10,033 nt of DNA from DATFES01 sp035457725 (GTDB lineage Bacteria > Pseudomonadota > Alphaproteobacteria > CACIAM-22H2), in contig DATIBC010000007.1 in assembly GCA_035457725.1 (NCBI GenBank), forward strand, positions 1 through 10,033, written 5' to 3'. The notes under the pieces are model-generated. The model made no database searches, was not told the DNA's origin, and worked only from the letters and a program-made list of their open reading frames with translations. This document shows positions 1-6,444 of this stretch, in pieces; positions within the stretch are counted from its first letter, which is position 1; the number at the start of each line of letters is the position of its first letter. Both the position numbers and the translations under genes were made by a program.

Positions 1-630
1 GCCTTCCCCATCGACGATTTCGAGGTTCACCGCCTCCCGTTTCCGGAAATCGAGGAATTGTCGGGCACGTTCGACGCCGTGACTGCGTGGGCGGTCCTGG
101 AGCACGTTCACGACCCCATGGCTTATTTCCGCAAGGCCGCGCAGGTCCTCGCTCCGGGCGGACTGTTCGTATTTCTTGTCACCAACTTCGCCAGCGTGTC
201 CTCTCGCCATCTCTTTCGCGAAGACGTGCCGCGCCATCTCTATTTTTTTACCCGCTCCACCGTCGAGCGGTACCTTGAGACAGCGAACATGCGGCTGGTC
301 GTAAGTCGCAGCGACGATTCGATCTTCGAAATGCGGCCACTCGGCTGGCTCAGGTATTTCGTGCGCCGCGCGTTCGGTCGACCGCCCATGCGTTTCGAGG
401 ACACGGCGGAGACGCGCATCGAATATTTTCGCCGCAAGAGTTTGCGTGGCGGGGTGAAGGACAGTCTTCGATTCGCGATCGCGAATCCGATAACGAGTTT
501 GGACCGTCTTCTGCTCCCGGTTTATGAACGCTGGCAGATCTGGCGTCAGACCTACGGTATCGTGACCTTCGTGGCGCGCAAGCTGCCGGTTGACGGCGGC
601 AGTCCGTTCAACGCGGCGCTGGCGAAATGA
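1..630 (+). CDS. Class I SAM-dependent methyltransferase, 5'-truncated by window edge
   Basis: The frame is open from the first base of the window to the TGA at 628-630, so this is the C-terminal 209 residues of a longer protein. The TTG at 58 is simply an internal codon. The visible part starts after the SAM-binding motif I. It contains the typical second half of a methyltransferase type 11/23 fold: FDAVTAWAVLEHVHDP (from about visible residue 24), then the helix and LAPGG turn, then a beta strand (LFVFLVTN). The C-terminal third is rich in Arg and aromatic residues and may be the acceptor-binding part. The family transfers a methyl group from S-adenosylmethionine. The acceptor cannot be read from sequence, but the neighbourhood points to a sugar or glycan. 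The stop overlaps the next methyltransferase start (ATGA at 627-630), so the two are probably translated together. Confidence 0.85.
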   Translation, partial: AFPIDDFEVHRLPFPEIEELSGTFDAVTAWAVLEHVHDPMAYFRKAAQVLAPGGLFVFLVTNFASVSSRHLFREDVPRHLYFFTRSTVERYLETANMRLVVSRSDDSIFEMRPLGWLRYFVRRAFGRPPMRFEDTAETRIEYFRRKSLRGGVKDSLRFAIANPITSLDRLLLPVYERWQIWRQTYGIVTFVARKLPVDGGSPFNAALAK

Positions 631-1385
631 GCGACCACGCTTCCCGGCCGCCGATGGGCGCGCTCAGCGAGGCGTACCATCGCGTTTACGATTTCATTTG
701 CGGCCAGCACCCATTTCAGCGGCCTTGGCATTTCCAGTGGCTCACGGCCCGCGGCCTCCATCGTGCATTGCGACGCGTTCTGCCGACGCTTCGCGGGGCG
801 ATCGTCGATGTCGGGTGCGGCCACCGCCCGTATCGCGGCTGGCTCGATCCCGAGGCGCGCTATGTCGGACTCGACATCGAGGACAGCCAAGCCGACCCAG
901 ACATTCTGGTCGCCGCCGGCGCGCCGTGGCCGCTCGAATCGGCGTCGGTCGACGCCATAGTGTGCACCCAGGTCATCGAGCATGTCGCCGATCTCGATCA
1001 CATGCTTGGCGAAATGCGTCGCATCCTGCGCCCGGGCGGGATATTGGTCGCATCGGTCCCCTTCGCCTACAATGAACATGGCGCGCCCCATGACTATCGG
1101 CGAATTTCCGTCCATGGGGTGCGGCGTCTGCTCGCCCAGGGGTTCGAGATCGTCGAGCTTTCACCGGTCGGCGCGATCGGCAGCACGACCGGCCAGTACT
1201 TCTTGAACTGGGTGAACACCGCGCTTGGCGGCAGCCCCGGCCTCCGCCTCGTCAAGGGCCTTTTCCTGCCGATGTTCGTGGCGCTCAGCGGCGCCGTTAA
1301 CGCGATCGCCGTCGGCCTGGATCGACTCGATCGTACCGCCGCGTTCTACGCCAACGTGCTGGCCGTCGCCCGCCGCGTCGAATGA
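627..1385 (+). CDS. Class I SAM-dependent methyltransferase (type 11-like)
   Basis: A complete 252-residue protein. SAM-binding motif I is at residues 59-66 (IVDVGCGH). An acidic residue ending strand 2, which would bind the ribose, sits in GLDIE near 83. Strand 4 carries QVIEHVADLDHML (about 115-127), followed by the LRPGG turn (134-138). A PFAYNEHGAPHDYRR stretch (about 145-159) matches the conserved loop seen in many polysaccharide-locus methyltransferases. The last 60 residues are unusually hydrophobic (GLFLPMFVALSGAVNAIAVG), which may mean membrane association. The start is chosen because its ATG overlaps the upstream stop (ATGA), giving translational coupling. The family reaction is methyl transfer from SAM; a sugar or lipid-linked glycan acceptor is inferred from context only. 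Confidence 0.9.
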   Translation: MSDHASRPPMGALSEAYHRVYDFICGQHPFQRPWHFQWLTARGLHRALRRVLPTLRGAIVDVGCGHRPYRGWLDPEARYVGLDIEDSQADPDILVAAGAPWPLESASVDAIVCTQVIEHVADLDHMLGEMRRILRPGGILVASVPFAYNEHGAPHDYRRISVHGVRRLLAQGFEIVELSPVGAIGSTTGQYFLNWVNTALGGSPGLRLVKGLFLPMFVALSGAVNAIAVGLDRLDRTAAFYANVLAVARRVE

Positions 1386-1427
1386 AGGACGTCGCGTCCG
1401 TGGCGAAACGGCGCCGACCGACGTTTG

Positions 1428-1455
1428 CTTGTCGGGCAGCGTAACTTCGTATTAT
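1428..1455 (+). promoter_or_regulatory. Possible internal promoter before the third methyltransferase
   Basis: The 138-base gap between two methyltransferase genes (1386-1523) holds CTTGTC at 1428-1433 and TATTAT at 1450-1455, separated by 16 bases. This resembles the alphaproteobacterial housekeeping consensus (CTTGAC, about 17 bases, then an AT-rich -10). It would place a transcript start about 60 bases before the ATG at 1524. It is a pattern match by eye only, in one of the few real gaps of an otherwise tightly packed series of genes. Confidence 0.3.
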
Positions 1456-1523
1456 CTTGCGCGTACTGACACGTATGCCCTGCGGTCTCGGAAGGCCCTC
1501 GGGGCGGACTTGGATTCCGTCGC

Positions 1524-2372
1524 ATGTCGGCCCCGGCTTTACCTCCAGCATCGGCACGCGTATCGCACGTCTACTGGGACGAGCTTTGGCGCGAAGACGC
1601 CCTTCCGGCGCCGATCGACCCGCGTCTCGGCGACATCGCCAATCACGCCAACCGGCGCTTCGATGCGCTGTTCCGCCGCTGTTTCGAAGGCCTCGGGACA
1701 TCGAATGCACGACTGCTGGAGATCGGCTGCGCGCGTTCGGCATGGCTGCCGTATTTCAAGCGCGAGTTCGGCTTCGATATAGTCGGGCTCGACTATTCCG
1801 CGACCGGCTGCGCAAAAGCCGCGGAGATACTAAAGGCCGCGGGCGTTTTAGGACGAATCGTTCAGGCCGATCTCTTCGATCCGCCGGCCAAGATGAGGGG
1901 GGCATTCGACGTCGTCGTCTCGTTCGGCGTTATCGAACACTTCGACGACACGGCCTCGGCGCTCGCCGCGTGCCGCGCCTATCTCCGGCCGGGCGGCATG
2001 GCAATCACGATCATCCCCAATCTCAGCGGATTGCTGGGCGTCTTTCAGCGCCGCATCGATCAGAAAATCTACGAGATGCATCTTCCACTCGATCGCGAGC
2101 AGCTCGCGGACGCCCACCGGAGCGCCGGCTTCGAGGTTAAGTCGTGCGACTATTTCTTATCGGCCAATTGGTATGTCCTGCGTGCCCGGCGATTCGAGGG
2201 CACCTTCCTGCACCTTCCGTTTCGCGTCATCACCGGCGGCTTGTCTCGAATCATCTGGGGCCTCGAGCGCATCGGATTTCGCCTGCCGGCCAATTTTCTG
2301 ACCTCACCCTATGTCGTATGCGTTGCGCGCGCCCCGGCCGCCCGCGTAAATCAGGGTAACCGCGCCGACTGA
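1524..2372 (+). CDS. Class I SAM-dependent methyltransferase (unusual motif I)
   Basis: A complete 282-residue protein. ATG 1524 is the only standard start after the in-frame TGA at 1467, although no strong Shine-Dalgarno sequence precedes it. The N-terminal HVYWDELW (about 15-22) is a substrate-side motif seen in this group. Motif I is LLEIGCARSAWLPYF (64-78), where the usual GxGxG is reduced to GCARS. LDYS (89-92) would contact the ribose, GVIEHFDD is at 135-142, and LRPGG at 154-158. The C-terminal portion (about 215-270) is rich in hydrophobic and basic residues and may lie against the membrane. It is separated from the upstream gene by 138 bases and from the next by 97 bases, so it may be less tightly coupled than its neighbours. 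The acceptor is unknown; glycan methylation is inferred. Confidence 0.88.
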   Translation: MSAPALPPASARVSHVYWDELWREDALPAPIDPRLGDIANHANRRFDALFRRCFEGLGTSNARLLEIGCARSAWLPYFKREFGFDIVGLDYSATGCAKAAEILKAAGVLGRIVQADLFDPPAKMRGAFDVVVSFGVIEHFDDTASALAACRAYLRPGGMAITIIPNLSGLLGVFQRRIDQKIYEMHLPLDREQLADAHRSAGFEVKSCDYFLSANWYVLRARRFEGTFLHLPFRVITGGLSRIIWGLERIGFRLPANFLTSPYVVCVARAPAARVNQGNRAD

Positions 2373-2456
2373 CGGCCAATACGTTCGCTTCGGTCCGGGG
2401 GTAGACGGCGTTTCGGCGGCTGGCCCTGCATTCGGATAACTCGCCCCCAGTCTTGC

Positions 2457-2472
2457 AAGGACCCGAGTATTG
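2457..2472 (+). promoter_or_regulatory. Ribosome binding site supporting a TTG start
   Basis: AAGGA at 2457-2461 lies eight bases upstream of TTG 2470-2472. An in-frame TAA at 2437-2439 excludes any much earlier start, and no ATG or GTG start lies between it and the TTG. The good Shine-Dalgarno spacing therefore decides the TTG as the start of the following methyltransferase. Confidence 0.65.
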
Positions 2473-3303
2473 TCGACCGAACCCATCCCAGAATCCGAAC
2501 CGCGCTTCGAATTCGGCAGCAACTGGCGGCGCTTTTTGGAGCGCCTGACGCCCGATCGCATCGTCCAGGCGGAGGAGTCGGTTCGGCGCATTCTCGGCGT
2601 CGCCAGCCTAGAGGGATGTCGCTTCATCGACGTCGGCTCGGGCAGCGGCTTGTTCAGCCTGGCCGCGCGCCGACTTGGCGCCGAGGTCGTGTCGTTCGAT
2701 TTTGACCCGGATTCCGTCGCATGCGCGATGGAGCTTCGTCGCCGCCAGATGCCCGGCGACGCGCGGTGGCGCATCGAGAAAGGCTCGATTCTCGACGCCG
2801 AGTATCTGAGCCGCCTTGGGACGTACGATGTCGTGTATTCCTGGGGCGTGCTCCATCACACGGGCGCCCTGTGGCGCGCGCTCGAGAACGTCGCGCGACT
2901 CGTGCGTCCGGACGGTACGCTGGCGCTTTCGATCTACAACGACCAAGGCCGTCAGTCCCGCTGGTGGACGCGGATCAAGCGCGCCTATAACCGGATTCCG
3001 CCGTGGACACGCTGGCTGCTACTGATCCCGTCGTTCGGCCTCTTGTGGGGTCCGACAATTCTGCGCGACACCATTCGTGGCAATCCCCTCAAATCGTGGC
3101 GCGGCTACACCGGCGGACGAGGAATGTCGGCGTGGACCGATCTGGTCGACTGGGTCGGCGGATGGCCATTCGAGGTCGCCAAGCCGGAGCAAGTTTTTGA
3201 GTTTTTCCGCGCGCGTGGTTTTACGCTCGTTTACCTGTCGACCTGCGGCGGCGGTCTCGGCTGCAACGAGTTCGCTTTCCGCGCTCCGCCAGCGGTGCAA
3301 TGA
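2470..3303 (+). CDS. Class I SAM-dependent methyltransferase with GGxPFE / GCNEF C-terminal signature
   Basis: A complete 277-residue protein starting at TTG. Motif I is textbook: FIDVGSGSGLFSLAA (52-66). FDFDPDS at 76-82 binds the ribose region, GVLHHTG is at 126-132, and a VRPDG turn follows near 145-149. The C-terminal region has MSAWTDLVDWVGGWPFEVAKPEQVFEFF (about 219-246) and GGLGCNEFAF (261-270). These are conserved in a methyltransferase group common in O-antigen and glycan loci and often loosely annotated as UbiG-like; I would not call it ubiquinone biosynthesis here. A hydrophobic stretch (about 180-200, WLLLIPSFGLLWG) may contact membrane. The TGA stop overlaps the ATG of the downstream glycosyltransferase (ATGA at 3300-3303), indicating coupled translation and a shared pathway. 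Confidence 0.9.
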   Translation: MSTEPIPESEPRFEFGSNWRRFLERLTPDRIVQAEESVRRILGVASLEGCRFIDVGSGSGLFSLAARRLGAEVVSFDFDPDSVACAMELRRRQMPGDARWRIEKGSILDAEYLSRLGTYDVVYSWGVLHHTGALWRALENVARLVRPDGTLALSIYNDQGRQSRWWTRIKRAYNRIPPWTRWLLLIPSFGLLWGPTILRDTIRGNPLKSWRGYTGGRGMSAWTDLVDWVGGWPFEVAKPEQVFEFFRARGFTLVYLSTCGGGLGCNEFAFRAPPAVQ

Positions 3304-4427
3304 AGATTCTGTTCGTGACGCGAACGCTGTCGGGGGGCGGCGGCGAACGACAACTTTGGAGCCTGGCGACGGGACTTGCTCGCCTAGGCGTATCCGTCGT
3401 TATCGCCAGGTTCTATGAAAGCACGAGCGATCCGCCGGCGTTATCCGGACTTCGCCTCGTTGGCGGCGCCAAGCGTGGTCGATGGGACTTCGCGCGATTT
3501 CTCGCCGGCAACATCGCGCTGCTGCGCCGCGAGCGCCCTGATATCGTGCACGGCTACCTGCCGGCGGCAAATTGTATCGCCGCGTCGCTCAAACCCTTCC
3601 TGCCTGGCGTAAAGGTGGTATTCGGCCTCCGTGCGTCCGACGTCGATCTCGCCCGGTATGACGCGTTGTCGAGAGCGGCGTATCGCGTCGAGCGGTGGCT
3701 TGCCGGCGCCGCGGACATGATCATCTGTAACTCCGAGGCAGGACGCGTTCATGCGCTTGCTCTAGGCTATCCGGCGCGATTGATGGTCGTCATCGACAAC
3801 GGGTTCGACACCGAGCGATTCCGCTTCGACGAGGCGGCGCGTCGATCGGTGCGGGCCGAGTGGGGGGTTCGCGACGATGAGTTCCTGATTGGCATCGTTG
3901 GCCGTCTCGACCCGATGAAAGATCATGCCAACTTTCTCGATGCGTTCAATCGGGTCGCGGAGCTGCGTGATAACGCCCGTGCCGTTGTCGTCGGCGACGG
4001 GCCGCGGCGGCTCCGCGACGAGCTGTACGGGCGCGCGGAGCGGCTTGGCGTGTTGAGCCGCGTCGTTTGGTCGCCCGGGCGAACCGATGTCGAAGGCGTC
4101 TATTCCGCGCTCGATTGCTTGTGTCTCGCGTCTGCCTATGGCGAGGGGATGCCGAACGTCATCGGTGAAGCGATGGCCTGCGGCACGCCAGTCGCCGCCA
4201 CCGATGTCGGCGATGCGGCCCGCCTTGTCGGTGGATTGGGAGAGATCGTGCCGCCCCGCGATAGCGCCGCGCTTGCCGCCGCCATTATTCGCTTGATGAA
4301 CCTCGACGATCGGGCGCGCGCCGAACGCATCACCGCGGCGCGCCGGAGGATCGTCGACGAGTTCTCGGTCACCCGCATGGTCGACCGAACGTTTGCCGCC
4401 CTCGACGCCTTGGCGCGAACGGGATAG
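3300..4427 (+). CDS. GT4-family glycosyltransferase
   Basis: A complete 375-residue GT-B fold retaining glycosyltransferase. The N-terminal acceptor domain starts MKILFVTRTLSGGGGERQL, with the glycine-rich first loop typical of GT4 enzymes. The C-terminal nucleotide-sugar domain has GIVGRLDPMKDH (198-209), with the Arg and Lys that contact the donor phosphates. The E-x7-E signature is at E282 and E290 in EGMPNVIGEAMACGTPV, followed by ATDVGD. The family transfers a sugar from a nucleotide-sugar donor to a lipid-linked glycan at the cytoplasmic membrane face; neither sugar can be named. It overlaps the preceding methyltransferase by four bases and lies 40 bases before the amidotransferase. It is homologous along its length to the glycosyltransferase at 8580, sharing the GLR-x-(S/T)D motif, the VVI-x-NG-x-D-x-ERFR motif and the E-x7-E region. 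Confidence 0.93.
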   Translation: MKILFVTRTLSGGGGERQLWSLATGLARLGVSVVIARFYESTSDPPALSGLRLVGGAKRGRWDFARFLAGNIALLRRERPDIVHGYLPAANCIAASLKPFLPGVKVVFGLRASDVDLARYDALSRAAYRVERWLAGAADMIICNSEAGRVHALALGYPARLMVVIDNGFDTERFRFDEAARRSVRAEWGVRDDEFLIGIVGRLDPMKDHANFLDAFNRVAELRDNARAVVVGDGPRRLRDELYGRAERLGVLSRVVWSPGRTDVEGVYSALDCLCLASAYGEGMPNVIGEAMACGTPVAATDVGDAARLVGGLGEIVPPRDSAALAAAIIRLMNLDDRARAERITAARRRIVDEFSVTRMVDRTFAALDALARTG

Positions 4428-4467
4428 AAGATGGCGTGTCTCGCGAAACCAAGACAAGCTAGGGCGC

Positions 4468-6411
4468 ATGTGCGGCATAAGCGGCATCGTCGATCGTAAC
4501 GCCGGAACGGCTCACGAAACTTTGCTCGCGCATGTCCGGGCGATGTCCGACTCGCTCAAGCATCGAGGCCCCGACGCCGGCGACGAGTGGATTGAGGCCG
4601 AAAGCGGGATTGCGTTCGGACACAGGCGCCTATCGATCATCGATCTTTCGCCGGGCGGGGCGCAGCCGATGACGTCCGCCGATGGGCGGTGGGTGATTTC
4701 CTACAATGGCGAGGTGTTCAATTATCTTGAGCTTCGCTCCGAGCTCGAGGCGGCCGGGTGTCGTTTCCGCGGCGCCTCCGACACCGAGGTTATCCTCGAA
4801 GGCTGCGCGCGCTGGGGCGTCATGGCGACGATGCGGCGGCTGATTGGCATGTTCGTGATCTCGCTTTGGGATCGCCGCACGCGCGCGCTCTTTCTCGTCC
4901 GCGATCGCCTGGGAATCAAGCCGCTGTATTACGGCGAGTTCGATCGCATGCTCATCTTCGGCTCGGAGCTCAAGGCGTTGCGCGCCCACCCTGGCTGGAC
5001 GCCGACGATCGATCGCGACGCATTGGCGGCGTATTTCCGGCACAATTACATTCCACAGCCGCGGTCCATCTATCGCGAGATCCGCAAACTCCCGCCCGGC
5101 CATGTCTTGACGCTCGAGCCGGGAAAGCCGGCCACGCTCACGCCGTTCTGGAGCATGCGTGACGTCGCCGTCAAAGGAATCGCCGAGGCGCGGCGCTCCA
5201 AGCTTTCCGATGCTGAAGCGATTGAACAACTCGACACGCTGCTGCGCGACGCGGTGCGTAGACGGATGATCGCCGACGTTCCGCTGGGCGCTTTTCTATC
5301 CGGCGGAATCGATTCGTCGACGGTCGTGGCGCTGATGCAGGCGCAAAGCAATCGACCGGTACGCACCTTCACGATCGGATTTCACGAAGCCGATTACAAC
5401 GAAGCGCAACATGCCAAGGCAATCGCGCGCCATCTCGGCACGGATCATACCGAGCTTTACGTCGATCCCCGGCACGCGCTCGACATCATCCCCGGGCTCT
5501 CCGATTGGTACGACGAGCCGTTCGCCGATTCTTCGCAGATTCCGACGTACCTCGTCTCCGAAATGACGCGCCGGTACGTGACGGTGGCGCTGTCCGGCGA
5601 CGGCGGCGACGAGGTTTTTGCCGGCTACAATCGTTATTTCTGGGCCGACATGATGAGCGGGCGGATGGGATTCCTACCGCGGGCGGTTCGCCTCGCCGGC
5701 GCCACCGCGATACGCCGCCTGTCGCCAGCGGCGTGGAACCGCATGTTTTCGATCGTGCCGCAACGGCTGCGCCCGCGCCAGCCTGGCGAGAAAATACACA
5801 AACTGGCCGACATCCTGGTGCGCGAGGATCCGGACATAATCTATCGCCAGATCGTCAGTCATTGGCTGGATCCGGCGACGGTCGTCCAAGGGGCGATTGA
5901 ACCGAAAGGCATCCTTTGGGATGACGGCGTGTCGAGCGACGTCCCGCAATTCCTGGCCCGCATGCAGTTCCTCGATACGATGACATATCTGCCCGATGAC
6001 ATCCTGACGAAAGTCGATCGCGCGACGATGGCGGTAAGCCTCGAAGGGCGCGTGCCGCTGTTGGATCATCGGGTGGTGGAGTTCGCTTGGCGCCTGCCGT
6101 CGAAGTTCAAGGTCCGCGCCGGCGTCGGCAAATGGATCTTGCGCCGGATACTCGATCGCTACGTTCCGGCCGACTTGTATGAGCGGCCCAAGATGGGGTT
6201 CGGCGTGCCGATCGATGCGTGGCTGCGCGGGCCATTGCGCGACTGGGCGGAGGATCTGCTGTCGCCGAGCGCCCTCGCCGCTGACGGCATGCTCGCGCCG
6301 GGACCGATCCGTGCGCTATGGCAGGAACATCTTTCCGGGGCACAGAACTGGCAATACCGGTTATGGGTCGTCTTGATGTTCCAAGCGTGGCGCCGGAGAT
6401 GGCCGACGTAA
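4468..6411 (+). CDS. asnB: Glutamine-dependent asparagine synthase-type amidotransferase
   Basis: A complete 647-residue protein. The start is ATG 4468 because the mature class II glutaminase needs Cys at position 2 (MCGISGIVD); the frame also runs upstream to 4393, but that would bury the catalytic Cys. AGGG at 4461-4464 lies just before it. The N-terminal Ntn glutaminase domain shows KHRGPDAGDEW, GHRRLSIIDLS and YNGEVFNYLELR. The synthetase domain shows the ATP-pyrophosphatase loop LSGGIDSS (277-284), LSGDGGDEVFAGYNRY (375-390) and DILTKVDRATM...EGRVPLLDH (511-534). The family uses glutamine ammonia to amidate an adenylated carboxylate. In polysaccharide loci such enzymes are thought to amidate uronic acids rather than make asparagine; that role is inferred from context. 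The last 13 bases overlap a dead glycosyltransferase start (ATG 6399), and the 3' 252 bases recur at 8341-8592. Confidence 0.93.
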   Translation: MCGISGIVDRNAGTAHETLLAHVRAMSDSLKHRGPDAGDEWIEAESGIAFGHRRLSIIDLSPGGAQPMTSADGRWVISYNGEVFNYLELRSELEAAGCRFRGASDTEVILEGCARWGVMATMRRLIGMFVISLWDRRTRALFLVRDRLGIKPLYYGEFDRMLIFGSELKALRAHPGWTPTIDRDALAAYFRHNYIPQPRSIYREIRKLPPGHVLTLEPGKPATLTPFWSMRDVAVKGIAEARRSKLSDAEAIEQLDTLLRDAVRRRMIADVPLGAFLSGGIDSSTVVALMQAQSNRPVRTFTIGFHEADYNEAQHAKAIARHLGTDHTELYVDPRHALDIIPGLSDWYDEPFADSSQIPTYLVSEMTRRYVTVALSGDGGDEVFAGYNRYFWADMMSGRMGFLPRAVRLAGATAIRRLSPAAWNRMFSIVPQRLRPRQPGEKIHKLADILVREDPDIIYRQIVSHWLDPATVVQGAIEPKGILWDDGVSSDVPQFLARMQFLDTMTYLPDDILTKVDRATMAVSLEGRVPLLDHRVVEFAWRLPSKFKVRAGVGKWILRRILDRYVPADLYERPKMGFGVPIDAWLRGPLRDWAEDLLSPSALAADGMLAPGPIRALWQEHLSGAQNWQYRLWVVLMFQAWRRRWPT

Positions 6412-6428
6412 GCCGGTCGCGCCGTGTC
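6160..6428 (+). repeat. Left copy of the amidotransferase 3'-end duplication, plus glycosyltransferase start remnant
   Basis: Bases 6160-6411 align without gaps to 8341-8592 at a constant offset of 2181 (218 of 252 identical by hand count). Identity continues weakly past the stop. ATG 6399 opens a frame reading MADVSRSRRV, which matches the first residues of the downstream glycosyltransferase (MAEVSRPIRV) at seven of ten positions. It then collapses into an Arg-rich nonsense tail stopping at 6512. The remnant indicates that this amidotransferase gene was once followed by a glycosyltransferase of that kind. Confidence 0.8.
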
Positions 6429-6444
6429 CGGCGACGTCGGCGTT

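Noticed and set aside
2373..2469. A possible promoter around GATAAC (2435-2440) before the fourth methyltransferase
   Set aside because: There is no acceptable -35 element at the right distance. The 97-base gap shows only the Shine-Dalgarno sequence clearly.
1512..2723. A 15-base exact repeat, GGATTCCGTCGCATG, at 1512-1526 and 2709-2723
   Set aside because: One copy precedes a start codon and the other is inside a methyltransferase coding for DSVAC. With no extended similarity around them, chance plus codon bias is enough.
4393..4467. A 25-residue N-terminal extension of the amidotransferase from 4393
   Set aside because: The catalytic Cys must be residue 2 after Met removal. The extension would block this and overlaps the upstream glycosyltransferase frame.
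6412..6444. A possible bidirectional terminator between the convergent genes
   Set aside because: Only short GC palindromes around CGACGTCG are present, with no stable long stem and no T-tract, so it cannot be told from background GC richness.
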